Position numbers and translations under genes: made by a program
In this document: positions 24,333-33,800 of the stretch, in pieces
How the letters are laid out: each line of letters begins with the position of its first letter
How positions within the stretch are numbered: the stretch's first letter is position 1
DNA from: Maridesulfovibrio sp.
GTDB taxonomy: Bacteria; Desulfobacterota; Desulfovibrionia; Desulfovibrionales; Desulfovibrionaceae
NCBI RefSeq assembly: GCF_963667685.1
Contig: NZ_OY763931.1
Location: forward strand, 496,001-560,000
Reading direction: 5' to 3'
DNA length: 64,000 nucleotides
Notes under the pieces: generated by a model
The model's input: only the letters and a program-made list of their open reading frames with translations
Told to the model about the DNA's origin: nothing
Databases searched by the model: none

Positions 24333-25496
24333 ATGATTACTACATTTCAATTGGCCAACATGATCTTCACCGGTGCCGATTCTCTTGTCAAAGTACCTGA
24401 ATCCATTAAAGCGCAAGGTCTGAAAAAACCTCTGATCGTAACGGACAAAGGTGTGGTTAAAGTAGGATTGCTCAAGAAGGTGACTGATGTTCTAGAAAGC
24501 GAAGGAATCCCCTATGCCGTATATGATGAGACGGTACCCAACCCCAATGAGAAAAATGCCGAAGATTCTTTTAATTTATACAAGAAAGAAGACTGCGACT
24601 GTCTGATCGGTCTGGGCGGCGGCAGCCCTATGGATACTGCCAAAGCCTGCGGAATTCTGGCCACAAGCGGTGGCACTATTGATTATTATCGCGGAATGGG
24701 ACTTCTTAAAGCTCCCCTGCCTTTCTATATCGCTATTCCTACAACTGCAGGCACCGGCTCTGAATCCACATGTGCTGCCATCATTACCAATACCAAAGAT
24801 GATCATCATTGGAAGATGGTTATTCTGGACGGACGACTGCTGCCTGATGTGGCTGTCATTGATCCCGTGCTCATGCTTGGTCTGCCGCCGGCAATAACAG
24901 CCTCCACCGGCATGGATGCCATGACCCATGCCATCGAAGCTTATCTGTCCGTCGGCTCCATGGAGTATTCCAACGCTTTGGCTCTCGGCGCAATAGAGCT
25001 TGTTTTCAAATATCTGGGCCGGGCTGTAGGTAATGGTAATGATCTGGAAGCAAGGGAAAAAATGGCTTACGCCCAGACCATGGCCGGTATGGCTTTCAGT
25101 AATGCCGGGCTGGGACTGGTTCATTCCATGGCACACCCCCTGAGTGCTTTTTATCATATCGCGCACGGCTTCGCCAACGCGGTCTGCCTGCCTACTGTGC
25201 TGGATTATAACAAGAGTGTCTGCCCTGAAAAGATGGCTAAGATTGCCCAATTGGGCGGAATTACCGATTTGGGTAACTACCCTGAAGATGCAGGAGTTGA
25301 AGTCATTCAACGACTGAATGATGCAGTCGGCATCCCTAGAACTATTACCGAGGTTGGAGCTATGATTAACGTCGTCATCGACCCCAAGGACATCGAGTCC
25401 ATGTCCAAAGATGCGTTAAATGAAGTCTCAACCATCACTACTCCCAAGGTTCCAAACCTTAATGATGTCGTGGAGCTGTATACTAAGATCTGGTAG
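24333..25496 (+). CDS. Iron-containing alcohol dehydrogenase (second copy)
   Basis: 387 residues with GAGAGGC upstream. Family motifs are CLIGLGGGSPMDTAKA, PTTAGTGSEST, TGMDAMTHAIEAYLS and HSMAHPLSAFYHIAHG, which include the usual Fe-binding His residues. It lies 96 bp after the aldehyde oxidoreductase with no obvious promoter between them, so the two are probably one transcript that converts an alcohol through the aldehyde to an acid. The paired ADH-AOR order mirrors the first cluster, but with the genes in the opposite order. Confidence 0.92.
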   Translation: MITTFQLANMIFTGADSLVKVPESIKAQGLKKPLIVTDKGVVKVGLLKKVTDVLESEGIPYAVYDETVPNPNEKNAEDSFNLYKKEDCDCLIGLGGGSPMDTAKACGILATSGGTIDYYRGMGLLKAPLPFYIAIPTTAGTGSESTCAAIITNTKDDHHWKMVILDGRLLPDVAVIDPVLMLGLPPAITASTGMDAMTHAIEAYLSVGSMEYSNALALGAIELVFKYLGRAVGNGNDLEAREKMAYAQTMAGMAFSNAGLGLVHSMAHPLSAFYHIAHGFANAVCLPTVLDYNKSVCPEKMAKIAQLGGITDLGNYPEDAGVEVIQRLNDAVGIPRTITEVGAMINVVIDPKDIESMSKDALNEVSTITTPKVPNLNDVVELYTKIW

Positions 25497-25555
25497 ATGA
25501 AAGCCGTTCTTGTACTGCTGGCGGTTACTGCTATATATACCGCTCGGTAACGCGA

Positions 25556-25605
25556 CAAGGAGGACCTGCCGCTTCAGCCGTGGCTGGCGGGTCCTCCTTC
25601 TTTGT
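25556..25605 (+). terminator. Long hairpin after the second alcohol dehydrogenase
   Basis: AAGGAGGACC (25558-25567) pairs with GGTCCTCCTT (25591-25600), with an inner CAGCC/GGCTG stem and a CTTTGT tail. It may be a terminator or an attenuator before the membrane-protein gene at 25767. The stem hides an AGGAGG-like sequence. No known riboswitch could be recognised. Confidence 0.5.
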
Positions 25606-25766
25606 CCGGAAGCCGGGCCGGGAACAACCTGGTCCGTCCACCGCCTATATCGCGATCAAATAACGGAAACCGTGCCGTTGTTGAAATATTCTGCCTGAAA
25701 GCTTCGCCACGGATTGAACCGCTGTCCCTTTCTATGGATGAAGGGCTTTTATAGGAGATCAACGAT

Positions 25767-26468
25767 ATGAAAAAGACTGATCCAATTGCCGCCATAGCCA
25801 TCATTCTGGCTATCCTCTTGTTTACGGTGGTTCCTGAATCCGTGCCGGCACTTGGAGAGTTTGCCAAAGCGCACGGGTTTGTCATGAGCTTTTTCAAATT
25901 TGCCATTCTGGGCACTCTTGGAGAAATGGTCGCGCTCAGGATAACCTCCGGACGCTATATTAGTGATGGCTTTGGGCTGTTGCCGCGTTTTGCCGTCTGG
26001 GGTTCCATCGGGCTCGTAATCCACACCGCTTTCATCATATTCGCCACCGGAACACCTAACTTCCTTCTTGGTCTGGGCTTTTCACTACCGCAGGATGCTC
26101 TGATGGCGGGGGATTTTGCCACCCGTTTGGGACTGGCCTTTTCTATCAGTGCTTTGATGAATATCCTGTTTGCTCCTGTCTTCATGCTGGCGCATGGAGT
26201 AGTTTCCATGCATATCGAGAAAACAGGCGGCTCCATAAGAGGTTTTTTTTCACCTATCAACATTGGTAACATGTTGAGCAACATTGACTGGAGCATGATG
26301 TGGGGATTCGTTTTCAAGAAGACCATTCCGTATTTCTGGATTCCAGCTCATACAATCACATTTATGCTTCCACCTGAACTGCGCGTACTCTTTGCCGCAT
26401 CGTTGGGGGTTGTGCTGGGCGTCATTCTTGCTTTCGCAAGTCTTAAAAACGCTGTGGCTACCGCATAA
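25767..26468 (+). CDS. Integral membrane protein, possibly Mpv17/PMP22-like
   Basis: 233 residues, with AGGAGAT upstream. Four to five hydrophobic segments are visible (about 8-28, 38-55, 70-95, 125-150, 205-228). The last part (WIPAHTITFMLPPELRVLFAASLGV) resembles the Mpv17/PMP22 family, but that assignment is weak. It lies between the dehydrogenase and a strong terminator, so it may be the last gene of the second alcohol/aldehyde cluster. A role in uptake or tolerance of the substrate is only a guess from context. Confidence 0.6.
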   Translation: MKKTDPIAAIAIILAILLFTVVPESVPALGEFAKAHGFVMSFFKFAILGTLGEMVALRITSGRYISDGFGLLPRFAVWGSIGLVIHTAFIIFATGTPNFLLGLGFSLPQDALMAGDFATRLGLAFSISALMNILFAPVFMLAHGVVSMHIEKTGGSIRGFFSPINIGNMLSNIDWSMMWGFVFKKTIPYFWIPAHTITFMLPPELRVLFAASLGVVLGVILAFASLKNAVATA

Positions 26469-26487
26469 AAAAGTTTGCTGCTGATAG

Positions 26488-26538
26488 AACAGACATCGTG
26501 TCCTTGTTGTAAAGATGAGGATACGATGTCTGTTTTTT
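26488..26538 (+). terminator. Rho-independent terminator of the second cluster
   Basis: AACAGACATCGT (26488-26499) pairs with ACGATGTCTGTT (26523-26534), followed by TTTTAT. It separates the membrane-protein gene from the regulator gene. Confidence 0.85.
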
Positions 26539-26699
26539 ATTGAAAAAATAAGCGTAATCAGTACGCGGGATTAGTTTCTCAACACCATTGAATTTACGTG
26601 TTTTAGAGAGTATGGTCCAATCAGAAAATCAAAGACTGACACGTGATTTGTTCTGCGACGGTTACTATTACAAGACAAAAAATCGGTTGGGAGAAGGGT

Positions 26700-28763
26700 A
26701 TGTCAACATCCGCTTCAAAGAAACTTAGGTGTCTTAGCGACGATGAGATCACTGCACCTTTCGAAAAAAGTGCTTTTGAAAGTTTTTACAGTGAATTTGA
26801 CTCTTCTGGGACCTCCCATTCCGTTTTGTGGAAGAAGATCCGCGAGGCTCGTGCTGCATATCATAATGGACAGCAAATAGATTCCTCTCTGGTTAGACCA
26901 CATATCCTTCGTTCCTGGAATCGTTCCAGGCAGGGCAATGCTCCCGTATCAGGATTGCCCTCGGTCCGCCTGAGCAATACGGAAATGCAGCGAATTATTA
27001 AGCGCAATGAGTTTCTTCTCTCCACCGCCAAGCCTATTATGGAAGAGTTGCTTGCGAATATCCATCCGACCAAGAATTGCCTTATCCTGACTGATTCTAA
27101 CGGAGCCTATATACATACAGTAGGTGACGGATTCGGGTTCGGGCGCGGGGCGACCAGCCCTTTGCGGGGACTGGTCAGCGGTGAGGCTATTGAAGGAACC
27201 ACCGCAATGGGCATCTGCCGGGTGGAGCAACAGGCAACCTGTGTATTGGGCTGTGAACATTATAATTATAATTTTGATGGCTGGTCCTGCTCAGCGGCAC
27301 CAATCTTCGATCACCGGAATGAATTTTCCGGAACTATTTCCATGACCATGGAAAGGGACTGCTTTAACCATCATGTCTTCGGCTTGATTATAGCGGCGGC
27401 TAAAGCAGTTACAGAGCAGATGAGTCTTAGACATCTGCTACAGGAAACCAGAACAATAATGGATATTCTTGGTGAGGCCGTAGTTGTTCTGGATAAATCC
27501 GGTGGCATACGGATGATGAACAAATATGCTAAACAGTTATTTCGTATAGATAGTGATGTGTCAGGCCGTTTGTTTACCGAGGTGGCGGAATCGGTGGAGG
27601 GGCGGAAGTTTCCCGAACCCGGCATACGAAGTACCGACTGTGAATGTTCCTTGCGCCTAGAGGATGGAACAATCCTACAATGTCTGTATTCGTCATCTCC
27701 GGTTCCTGAAGGAGGGCTCTGCCTGACCCTACGTGAGAGTAGAAGGGTTAATCAATTAACCAACAGGATGACCAGAGCCAAAGCGATCTATAAATTTTCC
27801 GATATCCTCGGTGAGGCCCATACAACACGCCAAACCATAATGATGGCGCAAAAGGCCAGCGAAAATTCCATGACCACATTAATTCTCGGAGAAAGCGGAG
27901 TGGGAAAGGAATTATTTGCTCAGGCCATTCACAATACAAGTGCCAGAAAACAGTATCCGTTCATTGTTATCAATTGTGGAGCCATTCCACGTGATCTGGT
28001 CCAGAGCGAACTTTTTGGCTATGAGGCCGGTGCTTTTACAGGGGCCGCTCGTCAGGGTGCTCCCGGAAAATTTGAGCTTGCTGATGGCGGAACATTATTT
28101 CTGGATGAAATCGGAGACATGCCGCTGGCCGCTCAGGCCAATCTGCTGCGCGTATTACAGGAAGGGGAAGTAACCCGTGTAGGCGGCAAAAGGTCCCGGC
28201 GGGTGGATGTTCGTGTAGTGGCTGCGACTCATCGTGATCTGGTCCATTGCGTGGAGAGCGGAACGTTCCGTCATGACCTGTATTACAGGTTGAATGTTCT
28301 TGTCATCAACGTACCGCCTTTAAGGCAGCGCGAGGGAGATATTCCTTTGCTGGCCGATTTTTTTCTACGGAAGATGGCCAGTTCTTTGGGCAAAGAACTG
28401 TATGGTTTTACCAGCGGCGCCATTGACGCTCTGGAAAGCTATGAATGGCCGGGAAATATCAGGGAGCTGGAAAATATTATTGAAAGGACCGCAGTCATGG
28501 CAAACGGTCCCCTGATCGGAAGTGAAGATTTATTGCCAGCCCTCAAGCAAACCACAAATCAGGTGGGGGCTGTCTCAAATCCTGCGCAGTCCAATGACAG
28601 TACTCCGAACTGTGATGAAATGGCGAAACAAATATTATTTGAAACTCTTCATGCGACTAAAGGCAATGTACAGGCTACAGCAAAGAAAATCGGTGTATCC
28701 CGCGTAACCCTGTATGCTCAGATTCGGCGCTACGGTTTTTCTCTGGACTCATTTCGCACATAA
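26700..28763 (+). CDS. Sigma-54-dependent activator, AcoR-like (GAF-PAS-AAA+-Fis)
   Basis: 687 residues from the ATG at 26700 (GAGAAGG site). The N-terminal part (about 50-250) with LRSWNRSRQ and a GAF-like domain resembles AcoR-type regulators. A PAS domain (about 255-350) follows, then the AAA+ domain with Walker A GESGVGKELFAQ, the GAFTGA loop in YEAGAFTGAAR and Walker B GTLFLDEIGD. A Fis-type HTH with NVQATAKKIGVSRVTLYAQI ends it. AcoR-type proteins sense small catabolic intermediates. Its likely target is the sigma-54 promoter at 21447 with the ATGTAARG sites, inferred from proximity. Confidence 0.92.
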   Translation: MSTSASKKLRCLSDDEITAPFEKSAFESFYSEFDSSGTSHSVLWKKIREARAAYHNGQQIDSSLVRPHILRSWNRSRQGNAPVSGLPSVRLSNTEMQRIIKRNEFLLSTAKPIMEELLANIHPTKNCLILTDSNGAYIHTVGDGFGFGRGATSPLRGLVSGEAIEGTTAMGICRVEQQATCVLGCEHYNYNFDGWSCSAAPIFDHRNEFSGTISMTMERDCFNHHVFGLIIAAAKAVTEQMSLRHLLQETRTIMDILGEAVVVLDKSGGIRMMNKYAKQLFRIDSDVSGRLFTEVAESVEGRKFPEPGIRSTDCECSLRLEDGTILQCLYSSSPVPEGGLCLTLRESRRVNQLTNRMTRAKAIYKFSDILGEAHTTRQTIMMAQKASENSMTTLILGESGVGKELFAQAIHNTSARKQYPFIVINCGAIPRDLVQSELFGYEAGAFTGAARQGAPGKFELADGGTLFLDEIGDMPLAAQANLLRVLQEGEVTRVGGKRSRRVDVRVVAATHRDLVHCVESGTFRHDLYYRLNVLVINVPPLRQREGDIPLLADFFLRKMASSLGKELYGFTSGAIDALESYEWPGNIRELENIIERTAVMANGPLIGSEDLLPALKQTTNQVGAVSNPAQSNDSTPNCDEMAKQILFETLHATKGNVQATAKKIGVSRVTLYAQIRRYGFSLDSFRT

Positions 28764-28894
28764 ATTACTTTATATCTCAGCGTACTCCCGCCAAAGCTTT
28801 GGGCGAGCATAAAGCACGTGCGTCCAGCACTCTCAATTAAAAGGACTTTACTCCGTGCGCGAAAGGGGCAAGAGTTTTTTGGTTTTTTTAATTT

Positions 28895-28913
28895 TGTCCG
28901 CAAATCAGTGTAC
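28895..28913 (+). repeat. Short direct repeat at the island edge (right)
   Basis: TGTCCGCAAATCAGTGTAC, two mismatches from 13198-13216. The pair encloses 15.7 kb containing the degraded island, the tyrosine recombinase and the whole second aldehyde oxidoreductase cluster. Confidence 0.35.
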
Positions 28914-28992
28914 TAAATTCCCGGTACACACCAGAGTACACAAATAAGGTGCCGGATTGGGCTGGATTACATAGGACCGTCTCAGCCATAAA

Positions 28993-29023
28993 ACGCAAAA
29001 AAGCCCCTGAAATTCAGGGGCTT
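28993..29023 (-). terminator. Terminator downstream of the tRNA fragment
   Basis: AAGCCCCTGA and TCAGGGGCTT (29001-29023) form a perfect stem, and the run of A on the plus strand at 28996-29002 gives a U tract on the minus strand. It lies 35 bp beyond the 3' CCA of the tRNA fragment, as expected of the original tRNA terminator. Confidence 0.8.
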
Positions 29024-29057
29024 AATAAACAGTATAGGACTGTATAGTTTCATATAT

Positions 29058-29103
29058 TGGCGGGCAATACAAGATTCGAACTTGTGACCTTCAGCTCCGG
29101 AGG
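29058..29103 (-). other. tRNA 3'-end fragment (probable attachment-site scar)
   Basis: Read on the minus strand this is a 46-base tRNA 3' end: anticodon-loop-like CTCCGGA with stem 3' side GCTGA, variable AGGTC, a T arm ACAAG-TTCGAAT-CTTGT and an acceptor 3' strand ending in CCA. A CCG (Arg) anticodon would fit. The matching 5' half is not found upstream, where the sequence does not fold into D and anticodon stems. A 3' fragment with its terminator is the usual product of integration into a tRNA gene. Confidence 0.6.
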
Positions 29104-29222
29104 ATACGGAATCCTATCCGGTGTACGTTATTTCAGGTAGTTAATGCCCATTCTTTTCTCTTATATTACGTTTTCACCTGCTGAAAAGGTGAGTTAAAGG
29201 TGAGTAGGGGAGACTGCAATAT

Positions 29223-29536
29223 TTAATCATCTGCTAACTGTTCCAACTCAATATCCATTGCGTTTGCGATCCGTTTCAAGGTGCTGGGGCGGAGCTTGTC
29301 AGGATAGTGTTCCATCTGGGAAAAACTGACTTGTGTGATTCCCATTTTATCCGTCACATCTTTTGGGGTAAGTTCAAGGTGGAGTCTCCGTGCGCGTACA
29401 AGGGATTTGCCTTAACGATCAGTAGTTCAACTATTTTATGGGGAATCGTTATTGCCTTGTCTGTGTCTTGTAGGAGAGCAATAAAGTTAGAAACTAAATT
29501 TTTTTAAATTTACCTACTGTCCCAGATTAACGCCAT
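29223..29536 (-). pseudogene. XRE-family antitoxin-like gene, broken
   Basis: The minus strand encodes an antitoxin-like layout: ATG at 29536 with AGGAGG, two early stops, then NFIALLQDTDKAITIPHKIV and ELLIVK, a one-base deletion near 29410, and ARRLHLELTPKDVTDKMG, VSFSQMEHYPDKLRPSTLK, RIANAMDIELEQLADD. The last part is a typical HTH_3 domain. Restoring one G in GTTAAGG rejoins both halves as VKGKSLVRARR. Two stops plus a frameshift show long inactivity. No partner toxin is visible. Confidence 0.75.
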
Positions 29537-29639
29537 TTTAACCTCCTCACAGTTAGTATGCACCCATCTTTAATTTGAAATTCTTTTTTCAATTCATCTC
29601 AGAAAAGAGAAATAAGCAGCACCGGCTGCAGGAGTGCAT

Positions 29640-30827
29640 ATGTTTAAATCATATAATTTTAATACAATCTCGAGACTTACAATACTCATTAGTCTTATGG
29701 TTTTGAGCTGTACAGGTTGTAAAAATGATGCCCCAGCTCAAGCCGCAGGGCATTCAGCTCAAACAGTACAGGTGGAAGTCGAACCCGTAAAAACAATCCT
29801 GTCTCACGAAACAATGGAGCTTCCCGGACGAATTTCTGCACGCAGGGTGGCACAGGTGCGTGCCCGGGTAGCAGGAATCATCCTCAGCCGTGACTTTACG
29901 GAAGGGAGCTACGTAGAAAAAGGACAACCCCTTTTTCATATTGATCCGGCAATGTATCAGGCAAATCTGGCTCAAGCCAAGGCGGACCTTGCCAAAGCAA
30001 ACACCAGCATGGCTGATCTCAAAGTAACCGCAGACCGCTACGCCAAACTCATCAAGACCAAATCCATCAGCCAGCAGGAATACGATACGGCACTTAACAA
30101 TTACAAAGCCGCTGTAGCGACTAAAAACGCCGCAGAAGCAGCCGTAAGAAGCATGGCCCTTAGTATGAGCTATGCCACTGTAACCGCACCCATATCCGGC
30201 CGCATAGGCAAGGCCTTGGTTACTGAAGGAGCGCTTGTCGGCAAAAACGAAGCAACTCATCTGGCAACAATCCAGCAGCTTGATCCTATTTACGCCGATA
30301 TAAACCAGCCAGTTTCAGAATACCTCAGATTCAAGGCCAATATGAATGAGGGGCTGCGCAGTCAAGGAAAACTGGATGTTGAACTCTCCCTTGAGAACAT
30401 CAATTACACCGCAAGAGGAAAACTTCTTTTTTCCGATGTAACCGTTGATCAGGCAACCGGACAGGTCGCCCTGCGCTGCGAATTTTCTAACAAAGACGGG
30501 ATGCTGCTGCCCGGCATGTTTGTCAGGATCAAAATAGAGCTGGGAGAAGGAATGGAATCCATTTTTGTCCCCCAGAAATCAGTTCTTCTCAATTCAGACG
30601 GAAGTGCCCACGTATTCGTTGTTGACCAGCAGAAGATCGCCCATTCAAAAGTGGTTAAAACCGGAAGAATGAACGGCGGACTGTGGCAAATCACCTCGGG
30701 GCTGACCGCAGGAGAACAACTGGTGGTAACCGGGGTGGATAAAATCCGGGATGGTATGACCGTGGCAGTTAAAAAGAATACAGCTGGACCGGTCGCCATG
30801 AATGAAACAACTAAAGCTCAGCAGTAA
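29640..30827 (+). CDS. RND efflux periplasmic adaptor (MexA/AcrA-like lipoprotein)
   Basis: 395 residues from the ATG at 29640 (AGGAG five bases upstream; a GTG two codons earlier is possible). A lipoprotein signal ends at LSCTGC (about residues 21-26). The barrel-sandwich hybrid halves flank an alpha-hairpin (about 100-170, ADLAKANTSMADLKVTADRY), followed by beta-barrel and membrane-proximal domains. It connects the RND pump downstream to an outer-membrane channel. No outer-membrane factor gene is present, so the pump must use one encoded elsewhere. Confidence 0.92.
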   Translation: MFKSYNFNTISRLTILISLMVLSCTGCKNDAPAQAAGHSAQTVQVEVEPVKTILSHETMELPGRISARRVAQVRARVAGIILSRDFTEGSYVEKGQPLFHIDPAMYQANLAQAKADLAKANTSMADLKVTADRYAKLIKTKSISQQEYDTALNNYKAAVATKNAAEAAVRSMALSMSYATVTAPISGRIGKALVTEGALVGKNEATHLATIQQLDPIYADINQPVSEYLRFKANMNEGLRSQGKLDVELSLENINYTARGKLLFSDVTVDQATGQVALRCEFSNKDGMLLPGMFVRIKIELGEGMESIFVPQKSVLLNSDGSAHVFVVDQQKIAHSKVVKTGRMNGGLWQITSGLTAGEQLVVTGVDKIRDGMTVAVKKNTAGPVAMNETTKAQQ

Positions 30828-30845
30828 TCCATTCCGGAGTAATTC

Positions 30846-33800
30846 ATGTCCAGATTTTTTATCGACCGACCAAACTTTGCATGGGTGGTGGCCCTGTTCA
30901 TATCCATTGCCGGTATGCTGGCTATTCCCAATATGGCTGTGGAAAAATACCCGCAGGTTGCCCCCCCTCAGATTCGTATCTCAGTTTCATACCCCGGTGC
31001 ATCCGCAACCGACATCAACGATTCCGCTGTGAGTCTCATTGAGGAAGAGCTCAACGGGGCCAAGGGATTGCTTTACTATGAATCCGCAAGCAGTTCCTCC
31101 GGTTCCGCAGATGTTACCGTCACCTTCGCTCCTGGAACAGACCCTGATCTGGCTCAGGTCGACGTGCAGAATAGGGTTAAAAAGGCTGAATCAAGGCTTC
31201 CTGAAACTGTACGCGATATGGGTATAGACATTGAACAGGCCAACTCCGGCTTCCTGATGATCTATGCCCTAAAATACAAAGAAGATAATGAACATAATGA
31301 TCCGCAACGACTCGCGGATTTAATGGCCAGAAACCTCAACAATGAAATCCGCAGAGTAGATGGAGTGGGAACACTTCGTTTCTTTGCCTCCGAAAGCGCC
31401 ATGCGTATCTGGGTCGATCCGCAGAAGCTGCTCAGTTACGGTCTTTCCATTACAGATGTAAACAAAGCTCTTGATGACCAGAACGTGCAGGTTGCTGCCG
31501 GTAGATTCGGCGGACGCCCTGTGGACTCAGATCAGCAGTTGACCGCGACTTTCAAAGTTCAGGGGCTGCTTGAATCTCCGGAAGAATTCGGAAAGATACT
31601 GCTTCATGCCAATCTTGATGGATCGACCGTGCATCTCTCCGATGTTGCAAAAATCGAAATCGGACCGGAATCATATGCCAGTTCTGCAAGGTTAAATGGA
31701 ATTCCCACTGCAGCAGCAGCGATCCAACTTGCTCCCGGCGCCAACGCCTTAGGCACGGTAGAAAGAGTACAGGCCCGCCTTGACGAACTGTCTAGAACAC
31801 TACCTTCGGATATTGAAATCGCCATCCCTCTGGACACCTCAAAGTTCGTTGAAGTGGCTATTGAGAAAGTTGTGCATACCCTTTTGGAAGCGGTGTTGCT
31901 CGTTTTTCTGGTTATGTTCCTTTTTTTGCAGGATTTTCGTTATACGCTGATCCCAAGTATTGTTGTACCGGTCTGTGTGCTTGGGGCATTTGCCGTCATG
32001 GCCGCTCTCGGCTTCTCCATCAACATGATGACTATGTTCGGGATGGTTCTCGCCATCGGCATACTTGTCGATGACGCCATCGTTGTCGTCGAAAACGTTG
32101 AACGTATCATGTCTGAAGAAGGGCTGCCCCCGCGTGAAGCGACCATCAAAGCTATGGGACAAATCTCCGGAGCGGTAATCGGCATTACGCTCGTGCTTTC
32201 CGCCGTATTCCTGCCGCTGGCTTTCATGAGCGGATCAGTTGGGGTCATTTATCGTCAGTTTGCGGTTTCCGTTGCGGTCTCCATTCTCATATCCGGCTTT
32301 CTGGCTCTGACTATGACACCGGCCCTATGCTCCACAATCCTTAAACCGGTTGCCAAAGGGCATCACGCAAGTAAACGGGGATTTTTCGGTCTATTCAACC
32401 GAGCCTTTGATAAAGTGGGCCGACGCTACGAAAGGGTTACCGGATCTCTGGTGAAACGGGCAGGCACATGCATGGTTCTTTACGCAGCTCTCGTAGGACT
32501 GCTTGGGTATAATTTTATCAATCTTCCTGAATCATTTGTTCCTTCCGAAGACCTTGGAAACTATTTTGCCAGTGTCATGCTCCCTCCGGGAGCAACATAC
32601 TCCAGAACTCTCGATGTTGTCGAAAATATGGAAGAATACTTCAGTTCTCGTCCGGCAGGCTTGAGTCTGATCACGGTGCTCGGATTTAGTTTCTCCGGAC
32701 AAGGGGAAAATGCTGCTTTGGCTATCCCCCGGTTAAAAGACTGGTCGGAACGTGATGAAGGACAATCTGCGGCTGCCGAAGTGGGCATGGCAAACCGTGT
32801 TCTTTCGCAGAATATGGACGGTAGGATTTTCGCAGTAAACCCGGCTCCCATTGACGGTCTCGGTAACACCGGCGGATTCGCGTTACGTCTCCAGAATCGG
32901 GGAGGTCTCAGTCAGGCTCAATTCGCCAAAGCAATGGGTATGCTTCTGGATAAAGCCAACCAGTCACCGGTAATTCTATACGCCAGATTGGACGGCTTGC
33001 CTGATGCACCGCAGCTGAAACTTGAGATAGACCGCGAAAAAGCGGAAACCCTCGGCGTGAGTTTTTCTGATATCAGGACAGCACTGACCAGTAACTACGG
33101 TTCCAAAATGGTTACTGACTTTGTTAATTCCGGCAGGGTCCAGCGTGTAGTTGTTCAGGCCAGTGCCGAAAGTCGCAAGAACCCGGAAAGCCTAAACAAC
33201 GTATATGTTCCAAACGCCCATGGCGAACAGGTTCCCCTGACCGCACTGATCCATACCAAATGGGAAACCGCCCCTGTTCAGATTGTCCGCTACAATGGAT
33301 ACAATGCCTATAAGATCGCAGGTTCTCCTGCTCCCGGCTACAGTTCCGGTGAAGTCATGGCCGAACTTGAGCGCATAATGCAGGATCTGCCTACAGGTGT
33401 AGGTTACGAATGGACGGAGTTGTCATATCAGGAAAAATTGGCAGGAGCACAGGCTTCAAAACTCTTTGCGCTTGCACTTGTTGTGGTCTTTTTGCTGTTG
33501 GTGGCTCTTTACGAAAGCTGGGCCATTCCATTCTCGGTAATGCTTATCGTACCCTTGGGGGTGCTTGGAGCAGTGGCAGCAGTCTCGCTTTTCGGTATGG
33601 CAAACGGCGTTTATTTCAAGGTCGGCCTGATTACCATCATCGGCCTTGCCTCCAAGAACGCAATTCTCATCGTTGAAGTTGCCAAACAGTTTTATGATGA
33701 AGGCTGTAGTCTGGTTGAATCTGCTACCCGTAGTGCCAGACTCCGCTTCAGACCCATCGTAATGACCTCAATGGCCTTCATTCTCGGCGTTGTGCCTTTG

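Larger units (their letters stand above)
28764..29222. other. Gene-free scarred region
   Basis: No gene was recognised. The stretch holds the right TGTCCGCAAATC repeat (28895-28913), a short GTACAC-rich segment, a minus-strand terminator at 28993-29023 and a tRNA 3' fragment at 29058-29103. The composition suggests the scar of one or more integration events. Confidence 0.6.

Noticed and set aside
24576-25310. 244-codon open frame on the minus strand within the second alcohol dehydrogenase
   Set aside because: Antisense shadow of a conserved enzyme with no independent motif or ribosome site.
25556-25605. Possible riboswitch before the membrane-protein gene, such as a molybdenum-cofactor RNA
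   Set aside because: Only a single long hairpin is visible; no known riboswitch core could be matched by eye.
29058-29149. Possible complete 92-nt class II tRNA on the minus strand
   Set aside because: The 5' part nearly pairs with the acceptor 3' strand, but no D stem or acceptable anticodon stem forms, so only the 3' fragment is supported.
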